Counted from the first letter of the stretch, positions 15,992 through 25,206 are shown. The stretch is 64,000 nt of DNA from JAWLAT01 sp041395325 (GCA_041395325.1 JAWLAT010000004.1:124001-188000), one strand, 5' to 3'. Notes: generated from the letters alone by a model not told the origin. Numbers and translations: made by a program.

Positions 15992-17188
15992 ATGTTGACG
16001 CTAGCCGCGCGCATGTCCCGTGCCCAGCCGAGTGCGATCATGGAGATCGCCATGAAGGCCAAGCGCCTCGCGGCGCAGGGACGCGACATCATTTCCTTTT
16101 CCATCGGCGTACCGAATTTTCTGCCCGGTCCGCACGTCTATGAAGCCGCCGCTGCCGCACTGCAGCACGACAGCGGTCAGTACGGATCCAACCGCGGTGC
16201 CGACGCGCTGCTGGATGCCTATCTGACCAGCCTGGAGCGTGGCGGGATCAGCGGCTATGGCCGCAATCACGTGGCGACTGGCGTCGGCGCCAAGCACATC
16301 CTCTTCAATCTGCTCTACGCCATGCTGGACGAAGGCGACGAGGTGCTGATCCCGACGCCCTACTGGACCAGCTACGTCGACATCGTCGACATCCTCGGGG
16401 CGAAGAAGACCTTCCTGCCCTGCAGTGCCGAGCAGGACTACAAGCTGCGGCCCGAACAGATCGCCGCCGCGGTGGGGCCCAAGACCAAGGCGCTGCTGTT
16501 CAACAATCCGTCCAATCCCACCGGTATGGTCTACACCCGCGAAGAGATTGCGGCGCTGGCGGCCGAACTGGTCAAGCACGACATCTATGTGCTGTCCGAC
16601 GACATCTACAACCAGATGATCTACGACGGCGTGGGCTGGCATCACCTGATCAATGCCGAGCCGGCGCTGCGCGATCGCGTGATTCTGATCGATTCGATTT
16701 CCAAGACCTACGGCATGCCGGGTTGGCGGGTGGGCTTCATGGCTGGCCCCGAGCACATCGCCAAGGCCTGCGTGACGCTCAACTCCAATCACATCACCAA
16801 CCTGCCGGAGGTGATCTGTGCCGGTGCGGTGGCCGCGCTGACCGGGCCGCAGGATGTGCCGCAGTCCAAGTGTGTGGAGTTCGCCGGCCGCCGTGATCAG
16901 GTGCTGGAGAGCTTCGGTCGCATCGAGGGCATGAGCTGCCCACGGCCGCAGGGCGCCTTCTACGCCTTCCCCGATATCTCCTTCGCCTACGGCCGCCGCT
17001 ACGCTGGCCAGGTGTTGCAGAACGATGTGGACGTCTGCGCAGCGATGCTCGAGGCGGTCGGCGTAGCCTGCGTGCCTGGCAGTGCCTTCGGCGAGCCCAA
17101 GGGCATGCGCATCAGCTACACCTGCAAGGCCGCCGAACTGCCGGATGGCCTGGCCCGGATCGAGAAGTTCTTCGCCGGGCTCGACTGA
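15992..17188 (+). CDS. Class I pyridoxal-phosphate aminotransferase (aspartate-type)
   Basis: 398 residues. Fold type I landmarks: ISFSIGVPNFLPGPHV, TGVGAKHILFNLLYA, FNNPSNPTGMVY, YVLSDDIYNQMIYDG (cofactor Asp and Tyr), and SISKTYGMPGWRVGFMAG with the Schiff-base Lys and the phosphate-binding Arg. C-terminal MRISYTC holds the Arg that binds the substrate carboxylate. Likely an aspartate or broad-specificity aminotransferase; the exact substrate is not decided. ATG 15992 gives the conserved start; the open frame continues 69 bases upstream without similarity. Confidence 0.88.
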   Translation: MLTLAARMSRAQPSAIMEIAMKAKRLAAQGRDIISFSIGVPNFLPGPHVYEAAAAALQHDSGQYGSNRGADALLDAYLTSLERGGISGYGRNHVATGVGAKHILFNLLYAMLDEGDEVLIPTPYWTSYVDIVDILGAKKTFLPCSAEQDYKLRPEQIAAAVGPKTKALLFNNPSNPTGMVYTREEIAALAAELVKHDIYVLSDDIYNQMIYDGVGWHHLINAEPALRDRVILIDSISKTYGMPGWRVGFMAGPEHIAKACVTLNSNHITNLPEVICAGAVAALTGPQDVPQSKCVEFAGRRDQVLESFGRIEGMSCPRPQGAFYAFPDISFAYGRRYAGQVLQNDVDVCAAMLEAVGVACVPGSAFGEPKGMRISYTCKAAELPDGLARIEKFFAGLD

Positions 17189-17265
17189 AGTGGAATGGTG
17201 CCTGGCCGGTCCGCCGGCTAGGCTCATTCGATCCCTGATTCAACCGTTTGCCAAGGAATTCGACC

Positions 17266-18249
17266 ATGAAAGCTCCCGTTCGCGTCGCCGTCACCGGTGC
17301 GGCAGGGCAGATCGGCTATGCCCTGTTGTTCCGCATCGCTTCCGGCAACATGCTGGGTCCCGATCAGCCAGTGATCCTGCATCTGCTCGAGATCACGCCC
17401 GCGCTGCCGGCGCTGGACGGCGTGATCATGGAGCTCAATGACTGTGCCTTCCCGACGCTGGCGGGCACCGTCGCCACCGACGATCCGAACGTGGCCTTCA
17501 AGGATGTCGATTACGCCCTGCTGGTCGGCGCCCGGCCGCGCGGCAAGGACATGGAACGCAAGGATCTGCTGGAAGCCAATGCGGCCATCTTCTCGGTCCA
17601 GGGCAAGGCCCTGAACGCCCATGCCAAGCGCGACGTGAAGGTGCTGGTGGTCGGCAATCCGGCCAACACCAATGCGCTGATCGCCCAGCAGAACGCACCG
17701 GATCTGGATCCGCGCTGCTTCACCGCGATGATGCGGCTGGATCACAACCGCGCGCTGTCGCAGCTGGCGGCCAAGACCGGCAAGCACAGCACCGACGTGT
17801 CGAAGATGATCATCTGGGGCAACCACAGCGCCACCCAGTACCCCGACGTCCACCACTGTGATGTCGAGGGTCAGGCCGCAACCAGCCTGGTCGACATGGA
17901 ATGGGTCAGCAATGACTTCATTCCGGTCGTGCAGCAGCGCGGCGCGGCCATCATCAAGGCGCGTGGCGCCTCGTCGGCGGCCAGCGCGGCCAGCGCGGCG
18001 ATCGATCACATGCGTGACTGGGCGCTGGGCACCGATGGCGCCTGGGTGACGATGGGCGTGCCGGCCGACGGCAGTTACGGCATCGAGCCGGGCGTGATCT
18101 ATGGCTATCCCTGCACCTGTGCCAATGGCCGTTACGAGATCGTCCAGGGTCTGGCGATCAACGACTACTCGCGTGAGCGCATGAACGCCACCGAGAAGGA
18201 ACTGCGCGAAGAACGCGCCGCGGTCGAACACCTGTTCCCACAGCGCTGA
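17266..18249 (+). CDS. mdh: Malate dehydrogenase
   Basis: 327 residues, the standard length of the cytosolic-type bacterial enzyme. NAD-binding VAVTGAAGQIGYALLFRIAS at the start, substrate Arg in VGARPRGKDMERKDLL, VVGNPANTNA, MMRLDHNRAL with the catalytic Asp, and WGNHSATQYPD with the catalytic His. Oxidises malate to oxaloacetate in the TCA cycle, the co-substrate of the methylcitrate synthase encoded further on. Start ATG 17266 is preceded by AAGGAA at good spacing. Confidence 0.97.
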   Translation: MKAPVRVAVTGAAGQIGYALLFRIASGNMLGPDQPVILHLLEITPALPALDGVIMELNDCAFPTLAGTVATDDPNVAFKDVDYALLVGARPRGKDMERKDLLEANAAIFSVQGKALNAHAKRDVKVLVVGNPANTNALIAQQNAPDLDPRCFTAMMRLDHNRALSQLAAKTGKHSTDVSKMIIWGNHSATQYPDVHHCDVEGQAATSLVDMEWVSNDFIPVVQQRGAAIIKARGASSAASAASAAIDHMRDWALGTDGAWVTMGVPADGSYGIEPGVIYGYPCTCANGRYEIVQGLAINDYSRERMNATEKELREERAAVEHLFPQR

Positions 18250-18262
18250 GACTGCGGCAAGG

Positions 18263-18859
18263 ATGCGCAGTGTCGCGGTCTATTGCGGGGCGCGGGCCGG
18301 GCGCGATCCGGCCTTCGCGCAAGGGCTGGCAGCGCTGGGTCGCTGCATCGCGCAGCGAGGCTGGCGGTTGGTCTACGGCGGCGGTCGAGTCGGGCTGATG
18401 GGCGTTGTCGCTGATGCGGCTCTGGCCGCGGGCGGCGAGGTGGTCGGCGTGATCCCGCGCAGCATGATGGCGCGGGAACTGGGTCACCCGGGCGTCAGTG
18501 CGCTGGAACAGGTTGACAGCATGCATGAGCGCAAGGCGCGCATGGCTGAGCTGTCTGACGCCTTCATTGCCGCGCCCGGCGGCTTCGGCACGCTGGACGA
18601 GTTGTTTGAGGCGCTGACCTGGACTCAGCTGGGCCTGCAACGCAAGCCCTGCGGTCTCTACGATTTGCAGGGCTACTACACCGACCTCGGACGCTTCCTC
18701 GACCGAGCCCTGGCCGAGGACTTCGTCGATGGCAATCACCGCCAGGGGTTGCTGTGCGAAGGCGAGCCGGATCGGCTGCTGGATGCGCTGGCTGCCTGGC
18801 AGCCTCCCGCGCCACGACGCGAAGTGGCAGCCGGCGGCGGACTGGCGAGTACCGGCTGA
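18263..18859 (+). CDS. LOG-family (TIGR00730) nucleoside 5'-monophosphate phosphoribohydrolase
   Basis: 198 residues. Rossmann-like fold with VAVYCGARAG at the start, LVYGGGRVGLMG, and the family signature PGGFGTLDELFEALTW; MHERKARMAELSDAF supplies the conserved Arg. Members release the base from AMP or cytokinin ribotides, and in bacteria often act in nucleotide salvage. Follows mdh by 13 bases in the same direction, so may be co-transcribed. The last 20 residues (Pro/Arg/Gly-rich) are an unstructured tail. Confidence 0.9.
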   Translation: MRSVAVYCGARAGRDPAFAQGLAALGRCIAQRGWRLVYGGGRVGLMGVVADAALAAGGEVVGVIPRSMMARELGHPGVSALEQVDSMHERKARMAELSDAFIAAPGGFGTLDELFEALTWTQLGLQRKPCGLYDLQGYYTDLGRFLDRALAEDFVDGNHRQGLLCEGEPDRLLDALAAWQPPAPRREVAAGGGLASTG

Positions 18860-18937
18860 CGGCGGCGCGAAACAACCGAGTGGAGCCATCGCCCAGCGCG
18901 ACCAATGGCTCCGGCAAATCGAACTATGGAGGTGATC

Positions 18938-19318
18938 GTGGCCGATGCCCTGTATCTGATTCTGGAAGAGGCAATCGACGACGTCGGTGAATCTTCTGAA
19001 GCGCCGGCAATGGCCAAGGCGCTGCGCAAACTCAACCGCATTGCCCGCGTGATTGGCGTGTCCCGCCTGAGCGGATTCGCGCCCGGCTCGGACGAGGCCG
19101 ACGAGGATGAGGACGACGAGTGGCGAATGAGTGGGGGCGAAGACTGGTTCGCTGCCGAAGAGGCGCTGGAGAGCCTGCATGCGCTGGACGGCTACGTCGA
19201 GTCCGATCCGGAAGAGTTCAAGCGTCCCAAGGCGCTGCGCAAGGAATTCGCTCAGCTGATTGCGATCCTGGAAAGGGCCGCCGAAGAAGGCGTGCGCTTC
19301 CGCTTCGAGATCGAGTGA
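18938..19318 (+). CDS. Acidic hypothetical protein
   Basis: 126 residues; not recognised. Predicted all-helical, very acidic in the middle (SDEADEDEDDEW at about residues 51-62) and ending VRFRFEIE. GTG 18938 is selected because a near-perfect Shine-Dalgarno GGAGGTGAT (18928-18936) lies directly before it, whereas the upstream ATG codons in frame have none. No signal peptide or membrane segment. A hairpin follows the stop. Composition is typical of the surrounding genome. Confidence 0.65.
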   Translation: MADALYLILEEAIDDVGESSEAPAMAKALRKLNRIARVIGVSRLSGFAPGSDEADEDEDDEWRMSGGEDWFAAEEALESLHALDGYVESDPEEFKRPKALRKEFAQLIAILERAAEEGVRFRFEIE

Positions 19319-19326
19319 ACCATGGC

Positions 19327-19352
19327 GGCTGACCCGAGCGGGTCAGTTGCCA
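19327..19352 (+). terminator. Hairpin after the acidic hypothetical gene
   Basis: CTGACCC-GAGC-GGGTCAG is a perfect 7-bp stem, extended by flanking GGC/GCC, just downstream of the stop at 19318. No T tract follows, so it may pause or protect the transcript end instead of acting as a classical terminator. Confidence 0.45.
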
Positions 19353-19439
19353 TCCGTCAACCGGCCGCACAGCGCGGCGCACTACAGTGGCCCGCGCTGA
19401 GCAATCCCGGTTCCCGACCCCTGACATGGAGGATCGCTG

Positions 19440-20330
19440 ATGTCCCAGGTTTCCGCGGGTGCACGCCTGCGGGCGGCCATGGCGGCCGAGAAGCCGCTGC
19501 AACTGCCCGGTGTGATCAATGCCTACAGCGCGCTGCTGGCGCGTGAGGCAGGCTTCAAGGCGCTGTATGTCTCCGGCGCCGGCGTGGCCAACGCCAGCTT
19601 TGGTCTGCCCGACCTGGGCATGACCAGCCTCACCGACGTCTGCGAGGACATCCGTCGCATCAGCGGTGCGATGGATCTGCCCTTGCTGGTCGATGCCGAC
19701 ACTGGCTGGGGCGCGGTCTTCAACATCCAGCGCACAGTGAAGGAATTCATCCGCGCTGGCGCGGCGGCCTGCCATATCGAGGACCAGGTTCAGGCCAAGC
19801 GCTGTGGCCACCGTCCGGGCAAGGCCATCGTGCCCAAGGGCGACATGGTGGATCGCATCAAGGCAGCCGTGGACGGCCGCACCGATCCGGATTTCGTCAT
19901 CGTCGCGCGCACCGATGCACTCGCTGTGGAAGGTATTGATGCCGCCGTTGAGCGAGCGGCGGCTTGCGCCGAGGCCGGTGCCGACGTGATCTTCGCCGAG
20001 GCCTGCAAGAGCATCGAGGACTACCAGCGCTTCCTTCAGGCCTGTCCGGTGCCGATCCTGGCCAACCTGACCGAGTTCGGACAGACGCCGTATTTCACCG
20101 TCGAACAGCTGCGCGAGATCGGCATTGGCCTGATCATCTATCCGCTGAGCGCCTTCCGCGCCATGAGTCAGGCCGCCCTGGCCGTGTACCGGACGATTCG
20201 CAACGAGGGCACGCAGCAGGCCGTGGTCGATCGCATGCAGACGCGCGCCGAGTTGTACGAGGTGCTCGGTTACATGGACTACGAGCGCAAGCTGGACGCC
20301 CTGTTTGGCGGCAAGGACGGCGCCGCGTGA
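19440..20330 (+). CDS. prpB: 2-methylisocitrate lyase
   Basis: 296 residues, standard for PrpB. Shows the isocitrate-lyase-superfamily fold: LYVSGAGVANASFGLPDLG, LLVDADTGWG (metal-binding Asp), and the hallmark catalytic segment IEDQVQAKRCGHRPGK with its Cys. Splits 2-methylisocitrate to pyruvate and succinate, the last step of the methylcitrate cycle for propionyl-CoA. A preceding GGAGG supports ATG 19440. Its stop overlaps the thioesterase start (GTGA), and prpC follows; no prpD or acnD is in the window. Confidence 0.95.
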   Translation: MSQVSAGARLRAAMAAEKPLQLPGVINAYSALLAREAGFKALYVSGAGVANASFGLPDLGMTSLTDVCEDIRRISGAMDLPLLVDADTGWGAVFNIQRTVKEFIRAGAAACHIEDQVQAKRCGHRPGKAIVPKGDMVDRIKAAVDGRTDPDFVIVARTDALAVEGIDAAVERAAACAEAGADVIFAEACKSIEDYQRFLQACPVPILANLTEFGQTPYFTVEQLREIGIGLIIYPLSAFRAMSQAALAVYRTIRNEGTQQAVVDRMQTRAELYEVLGYMDYERKLDALFGGKDGAA

Positions 20331-20788
20331 GTGATGCCACGGCGCCATTCGCCCGCACGGCCCAGGTGGGCTGGGGCGATCTGGACGCCAACGGTCATCT
20401 GCGCAACACCGCCTACCTGGACATGAGCGCCGACACGCGAATGATCTATTTCGCCAGTCGGGGCTTTCCCATCGCCACCTTTGCCGAGTTGCAGATCGGT
20501 CCGGTGGTGCGTGGGGACCAGCTGGAATATTTCCGCGAGTCGCGTTTGCTCGAGTCGCTGCGGATCACGCTGCTGGCGGCCGGACTGAGCGCCGATGGTG
20601 CGCGCTTCCGGCTCTGCAACGAGTTCTGGCGTGAGGACGGTCGGCTGGCCGCGCGGGTGAGCAGCGAAGGCGGCTGGCTGGACCTGCGCCAACGCCGCCT
20701 GACCACGCCGCCAGAGGATCTGCGCCAGGTGCTGGCCGAACTGCAACATACCGAGGCTTTCGAGGTCCTGCCCGACCTGAACCCCTGA
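20327..20788 (+). CDS. 4-hydroxybenzoyl-CoA-type (hotdog) thioesterase
   Basis: 153 residues with the hotdog landmarks VGWGDLDANGHLRNTAYLDM, where the catalytic Asp of the 4HBT family is present, and RMIYFASRGFP. Probably hydrolyses an acyl-CoA. Start GTG 20327 overlaps the prpB stop by four bases, which argues for translational coupling. Being between prpB and prpC it could relieve accumulation of propionyl- or methylcitryl-type CoA esters; that role is inference, as the substrate cannot be read from sequence. Confidence 0.85.
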   Translation: MSDATAPFARTAQVGWGDLDANGHLRNTAYLDMSADTRMIYFASRGFPIATFAELQIGPVVRGDQLEYFRESRLLESLRITLLAAGLSADGARFRLCNEFWREDGRLAARVSSEGGWLDLRQRRLTTPPEDLRQVLAELQHTEAFEVLPDLNP

Positions 20789-20837
20789 AAACCCCATGGT
20801 GTGCCGGTTTCGGCGCGCCCTGTCTGAGGAGACCCCC

Positions 20838-21983
20838 ATGAGCGAGACGATCCTGCCCAAGGCGAAGAAATCGGTGGCCCTGTCGGGCGTGGCAGCGGGC
20901 AACACCGCGCTGTGTACGGTCGGACGGACCGGCAACGACCTGCACTATCGGGGCTACGACATCCACGATCTGGCCAAGCACGCCGGCTTTGAGGAAGTGG
21001 CCCATCTACTCATTCACGGGCATCTCCCCAATGCGGCCGAACTGGCGGCCTACCAGCTCAAGCTGCGGCGTTTGCGCGGATTGCCGCTGGCGGTGACCGA
21101 GGCACTGGAATGCCTGCCGCCGGCCACCCATCCGATGGACGTGATGCGCACCGGCTGCTCGGTGCTGGGTGCGGTGTTGCCGGAGCGCGAGTCGCAGCCG
21201 ATTGCCGAAGCACGCGATATCGCCGATCGTCTGGTCGCCAGCTTTGGCTCGATGCTGCTGTATTGGTGGCATTACTCGCATCATGGCGAGCGCATCGATG
21301 TGGAGACCGACGATGAAACCGTCGCCGGTCACTTCCTGCATCTGCTGCATCGGAAGGCGCCCGAAGCGATCGATGTGGCCAGCCTGGACACCTCGCTGGT
21401 GCTTTACGCCGAACATGAGTTCAATGCCTCCACCTTCACCGCGCGAGTGATCGCCGGGACCGGTTCGGATATGTATTCGGCGGTGGCCGGCGCGATTGGC
21501 GCACTGCGTGGTCCCAAGCACGGCGGTGCCAACGAGGTCGCGATGGACATCATCTCGCGCTACCGCAATGCCGATGAGGCCGAGGCGGACATCCGCGCCC
21601 GGGTCGAGCGCAAGGAGATCGTCATCGGCTTCGGTCACCCGGTCTACACCGTGGCCGACCCGCGCAATGTGATCATCAAGGGCATCTCGCGGCGTTTGTG
21701 TGAGGCGCGCGGCAACCTGCGCTTGTTCGAGATCTCCGAGCGCATCGAGCAGGTCATGGCGCAGATCAAGAAGATGTTCCCCAACCTCGATTGGTACAGC
21801 GCCTCCAGCTATCACATGATGGGTGTGCCCACGGCGATGTTCACGCCGCTGTTCGTGGTCTCGCGGACCACCGGCTGGTGTGCCCACATCATTGAGCAGC
21901 GCACCGACGGCAAGATCATTCGCCCCAGCGCCAACTACACCGGTCCGGAAGACCTGAGCTGGGTGCCGATCGAATCGCGCTAA
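20838..21983 (+). CDS. prpC: 2-methylcitrate synthase
   Basis: 381 residues, the short citrate-synthase form typical of PrpC. Visible: GNDLHYRGYDIHDLA, the catalytic His regions GPKHGGANEVAM and GFGHPVYTVADPR, and MGVPTAMFTPLFVVSRTTGW with downstream HIIEQR. Condenses propionyl-CoA with oxaloacetate. ATG 20838 has GAGGAGA upstream. Follows prpB and the thioesterase; nearby mdh supplies oxaloacetate. An ordinary citrate synthase would normally be larger and stand apart, so PrpC is favoured. Confidence 0.93.
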   Translation: MSETILPKAKKSVALSGVAAGNTALCTVGRTGNDLHYRGYDIHDLAKHAGFEEVAHLLIHGHLPNAAELAAYQLKLRRLRGLPLAVTEALECLPPATHPMDVMRTGCSVLGAVLPERESQPIAEARDIADRLVASFGSMLLYWWHYSHHGERIDVETDDETVAGHFLHLLHRKAPEAIDVASLDTSLVLYAEHEFNASTFTARVIAGTGSDMYSAVAGAIGALRGPKHGGANEVAMDIISRYRNADEAEADIRARVERKEIVIGFGHPVYTVADPRNVIIKGISRRLCEARGNLRLFEISERIEQVMAQIKKMFPNLDWYSASSYHMMGVPTAMFTPLFVVSRTTGWCAHIIEQRTDGKIIRPSANYTGPEDLSWVPIESR

Positions 21984-21986
21984 AGC

Positions 21987-22035
21987 AAGCGCTTGATTAG
22001 ATGAGGGAAACACGGACGGAGCGATTTCCCGTTTA
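21987..22035 (+). promoter_or_regulatory. Palindrome and hairpin after prpC
   Basis: CAAGCGCTTG (21987-21996 region) is a perfect 10-bp palindrome a few bases after the prpC stop, followed by GGGAAA..TTTCCC with a 14-base loop and a short T-rich end. The first could be a regulator site for the next gene, the second a weak terminator. Visual call only. Confidence 0.3.
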
Positions 22036-22073
22036 CCATCGCCGGCGCATCTGAAGGGGAGCCAGGAGGGAGG

Positions 22074-22499
22074 ATGTTCCGCAGCATCATGTCGATCCTG
22101 GCCGGGGTTGTGCTCGGGGGGGTGGTGGTGGGCAGCGTGGAAGCGGCAGGGCATCTGCTCTATCCGCTGCCGACCGGACTGGACATCGACGACCCGAAGG
22201 CACTGGCGCTGGCCATGGCGGAACTGCCCATGGGGGCCTTTCTGATGGTGCAGCTGGCCTGGTTCCTGGGGGCCGCCTGCAGCGCCTGGCTGGCCAGTCG
22301 GCTGGCGTTGGCCGAGCCCTTGTTGTGTGGCGTGCTGGCCGCACTGGTGATGCTCGCCTTTGCCGTGATGAACCTGATCATGATTCCCAGTCCGCTGTGG
22401 TTCATCCTGATCACGCCGGTGGTGTATCTGTTCGGCGGTGGCCTGGGCCTGTGGCCGGTCTGGCAACGGACTCGACCGGTGCGCGCTCCGGTGTCGTGA
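22074..22499 (+). CDS. Small four-helix integral membrane protein, unknown
   Basis: 141 residues with four hydrophobic segments at about 5-27 (ILAGVVLGGVVVGSV), 52-70, 78-100 and 105-128, and a basic C-terminus, so it lies in the inner membrane. No catalytic motif seen. GGAGGGAGG stands before ATG 22074. The stop overlaps the start of the SpoIIE-type phosphatase (GTGA), so the two are translated together. Function not recognised. Confidence 0.7.
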   Translation: MFRSIMSILAGVVLGGVVVGSVEAAGHLLYPLPTGLDIDDPKALALAMAELPMGAFLMVQLAWFLGAACSAWLASRLALAEPLLCGVLAALVMLAFAVMNLIMIPSPLWFILITPVVYLFGGGLGLWPVWQRTRPVRAPVS

Positions 22500-23725
22500 G
22501 CCTGCCCGACTGGACCCGCTGGAGCCGCCCCGAAGCCGAGCCCTTCGAATGGCTCTGCGACTGGGTCCACGCCCATCCCGAGACATCCGCTGCGCTGCTG
22601 GCCTGCGACGATGATCGCCCAGGTGTGGGCCGATTGCTGTTGCTGCAGGCGCACGGTCAGCCTGAGGCGGCCATCTGCATCGCGCCCTGGCTGGCCGAGC
22701 GTGCGCCGGAAGTTCGGATGCCCCTGAGCTTGGTCGAATCCGGCCAGATCGCGCCCAAGCCGCGCAGCGACGAACGACCAGCGTGGTTGCCGCGCCAGGG
22801 CGTCTGCTGGCAGGCCTGGCCACTGGTTCACCAGGGCCGTGTTGCCTGGTGGCTGCTGCTGACGGGAACTGCCGAGCAGTTGGCATGTGTCGATCTGGCC
22901 GAACTCAATCTGCGCGCCGCCCTGGGGCTGGGCAGTGCGCTGCAGCGTCACATGGCCGATCGGCTCGGACACGGGATGGCGGCGGTCGAAGCGCTGGCCG
23001 AGGTGCAGCGTGCGCTGCAGCCAGACCGACCCGAAATCCGCGGCCTGGACTACGCGCTGCACTGGCAGCCCGCCGAGACCGCGGCCGGCGACTACTACGA
23101 CCTGATGCCATTGTCATCACAGTTGATGCCCACCGAAGCTCAGGGGCCCACCGACGCCTGGGGCGTGATGGTCGGTGACGTCTCCGGCCACGGCGCCGCC
23201 GCGGCGATGGAAGCGGTGCAGTTTGACGCCATCCTGCGTACCTACAAACCCGATGCCGATCGGGGGCCGGCCGGAGCGCTGAGCTATGCCAACCGGCATT
23301 TTCTCTCGCGCCGATCACGGCAGCGGCTGATGACCGTGCTGGCGGCCGGGTATCGACCGGATATGGGGCTGTTGCGTTACGCCAATGCCGGACATCTGCC
23401 GTTGTTGCTGCGCCGCGGCGGCCAGGTCGTGCGGTTGGCCGAAGGCGGCATGCCTCTGGGTGTACTGCGCGAAACCGAGTATCAGAATCACGAGTTGCAG
23501 GTCGGTGCGGGCGATCTGCTATTGGCCCTCACCGACGGCGTGATCGAGGCCCGCAATCGACGCGGCGAGCCCTTCGGTCTGGAGCGCCTGGAGCGGATCC
23601 TGGCCTCGGCGCCGGCCCGTCCTGAAGCCTTGTTGCAGGCCATTCTGGCGCAGCTGTTTGCCCATCAGGGCGGCAGCGTCGGCAACGATGATCAGACGCT
23701 GGTGGTGCTGCAACTGCAACGCTGA
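22496..23725 (+). CDS. PP2C-type serine/threonine phosphatase (SpoIIE domain)
   Basis: 409 residues. The last 230 residues form an RsbU/SpoIIE phosphatase: ETAAGDYYDLMPL (metal-binding D), VMVGDVSGHGAAAAMEA, RYANAGHLPLLLRR and LLALTDGVIEARNRRGEPFG, with NDDQTLVVLQ at the end. The N-terminal 180 residues are an unassigned regulatory part, possibly GAF-like. It would dephosphorylate an anti-sigma-factor antagonist or other partner. GTG 22496 overlaps the preceding stop. A strong hairpin follows the gene. Confidence 0.9.
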   Translation: MSLPDWTRWSRPEAEPFEWLCDWVHAHPETSAALLACDDDRPGVGRLLLLQAHGQPEAAICIAPWLAERAPEVRMPLSLVESGQIAPKPRSDERPAWLPRQGVCWQAWPLVHQGRVAWWLLLTGTAEQLACVDLAELNLRAALGLGSALQRHMADRLGHGMAAVEALAEVQRALQPDRPEIRGLDYALHWQPAETAAGDYYDLMPLSSQLMPTEAQGPTDAWGVMVGDVSGHGAAAAMEAVQFDAILRTYKPDADRGPAGALSYANRHFLSRRSRQRLMTVLAAGYRPDMGLLRYANAGHLPLLLRRGGQVVRLAEGGMPLGVLRETEYQNHELQVGAGDLLLALTDGVIEARNRRGEPFGLERLERILASAPARPEALLQAILAQLFAHQGGSVGNDDQTLVVLQLQR

Positions 23726-23731
23726 GAGAAA

Positions 23732-23761
23732 CGCTGCTGCGACCGGGTGGTCGCAGCAGCG
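23732..23761. terminator. Bidirectional terminator hairpin
   Basis: CGCTGCTGCGACC-GGGT-GGTCGCAGCAGCG, a perfect 13-bp stem with a four-base loop between two converging genes. A's before it (AGAGAAA) and T's after it (GTTTTA) serve both directions. Confidence 0.85.
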
Positions 23762-23769
23762 GTGGCGTT

Positions 23770-25194
23770 TTACTCGAAGCCGTCGGCAAACAGCCCGTCA
23801 TTGGCCAGGATGGTCCAGCCAATGTCCTTGAACAGCGCCGTGGTCAGATCGACCTCGTCGAACAGCGAAGTGTTCAGCGAGGGCTCCATCAGCAGGTTCG
23901 GGAAGGTGTCCGGCGTCCAGTGCGAGACCGAGGAACCGGGTACGACCGGATCGGGTGCATTCATGCGCACGAAGCCGCCGTTGGTGCCCGCCAGCGTGGT
24001 GTTGTCATAGGACAGCGAACCGGTCACGGCAACCGGCATCGCCAACTGCGCGCGGATGTCGTTGCCGGTGGCTTGCAGGATGCCGTAGGACGGAATCGTG
24101 ATCGTGGGATCGACGCCACCCATCGGCGGCAGGCCGGTCGCAGCATTGTTGGCCACCAGCACGGCTATCGCGCCGACCGCCTGGGCGTTGGCCACCTTGA
24201 CCGTGAAATTGCAGTTGCCGCGATCGACCAGCGCGATGTTGCCGGCAATCTGCGCCCCGTTGGTGAAGGCCTCGCAGCCATCGGTCGTGCTCGGGGCCGT
24301 GCCATCGTCCGCGGCCACGATGCTGCCGCTGACGCCCGCCAGCGGGACCGTCGGACCGAAGGCGGCCGACTGCGCGGCGTAGGTGCCGGCGATGGCCGCC
24401 GGGGTGGCGATGACCAGGGCCGGTGGCGTGCCCAGGAACAGGCTCTGGTCGGCGGTCACGTTGGGGCCGGTCCAGACCAGATTCGGATCGTTGATGGCCG
24501 AGGCCTGACGCGTCGCATTACTGGGCATGTCGCGCCAGCTCTGCATCACTTCCAGATCGAACAGGAAGTTGGTCCAGATGTCCGGTACGCCGCCAAGGAA
24601 GGCACCGGTCTGGTTGCTGGTGAAGGTCTGGAAGCCCAGACCATGGCCGAGTTCATGAAAGACCACCGGCAGCAGCGGCGTGCGGTCGGCCGGCGGCGGA
24701 TCGGTATCCGAAGTGCTGTAGTACCAGCCAGCCGTGCCGGTCAGGCAGGTGCCGGTGTCCAGGCTGACGTTGAACTGCGAGTTGATTTCCTCGTTGGCCC
24801 CGTTCAGGTCCATGCCCGACAAGGCATTCGCCAGGGCGGCGGCGTACTGCGTATTGGGCAGCGGCGCATTGGTGAAGTCGGAATGCACCGTGGTGGCGCC
24901 GGCGGAACCCAGAACAGCTGACGTGCCCGAACAGGTCAGTGGATTGAAGGCCGCACGAACTCGAATCTCCACATCGCTCTGCAGCAGCGCGCCCCATTGC
25001 GCCGCCGCGACCTGGAACACAGCCAGGCGTTGAGCACCCAGTGTGGTGGCCGGATTGCTGGGCAAGGGGGCGACCGGGGTTGGGTCGTTGAATCCTTCAT
25101 TGGCACCGTCAATGTTGACGATAGTGATGGTGGCGGCGTTGGCGGCAGCGCTGCCGAGCAGGAGCGCAATGGCCACAGACAGGCGTGAGGTCAT
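23770..25194 (-). CDS. Secreted metalloprotease-like protein with PA domain
   Basis: 474 residues. Signal peptide MTSRLSVAIALLLGSAAANA (1-20). Metzincin-type zinc site HELGHGLGF (His180, Glu181, His184). A protease-associated (PA) domain is inserted around 270-390 (GNIALVDRGNCNFTVKVANA, GAIAVLVANN). The C-terminus TTALFKDIGW is followed by the tail LFADGFE. The third zinc ligand is not obvious. Exported protein likely acting on extracellular proteins. Encoded 12 bases downstream of a small secreted protein gene, probably one operon. Confidence 0.85.
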   Translation of the reverse strand: MTSRLSVAIALLLGSAAANAATITIVNIDGANEGFNDPTPVAPLPSNPATTLGAQRLAVFQVAAAQWGALLQSDVEIRVRAAFNPLTCSGTSAVLGSAGATTVHSDFTNAPLPNTQYAAALANALSGMDLNGANEEINSQFNVSLDTGTCLTGTAGWYYSTSDTDPPPADRTPLLPVVFHELGHGLGFQTFTSNQTGAFLGGVPDIWTNFLFDLEVMQSWRDMPSNATRQASAINDPNLVWTGPNVTADQSLFLGTPPALVIATPAAIAGTYAAQSAAFGPTVPLAGVSGSIVAADDGTAPSTTDGCEAFTNGAQIAGNIALVDRGNCNFTVKVANAQAVGAIAVLVANNAATGLPPMGGVDPTITIPSYGILQATGNDIRAQLAMPVAVTGSLSYDNTTLAGTNGGFVRMNAPDPVVPGSSVSHWTPDTFPNLLMEPSLNTSLFDEVDLTTALFKDIGWTILANDGLFADGFE

Positions 25195-25206
25195 GGAGGC
25201 GTCTCC

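Noticed and set aside
21006..22886. 626-codon open frame on the minus strand
   Set aside because: Antisense to prpC, the membrane protein and the phosphatase; low-complexity Arg/Gln/His-rich translation, no motif.
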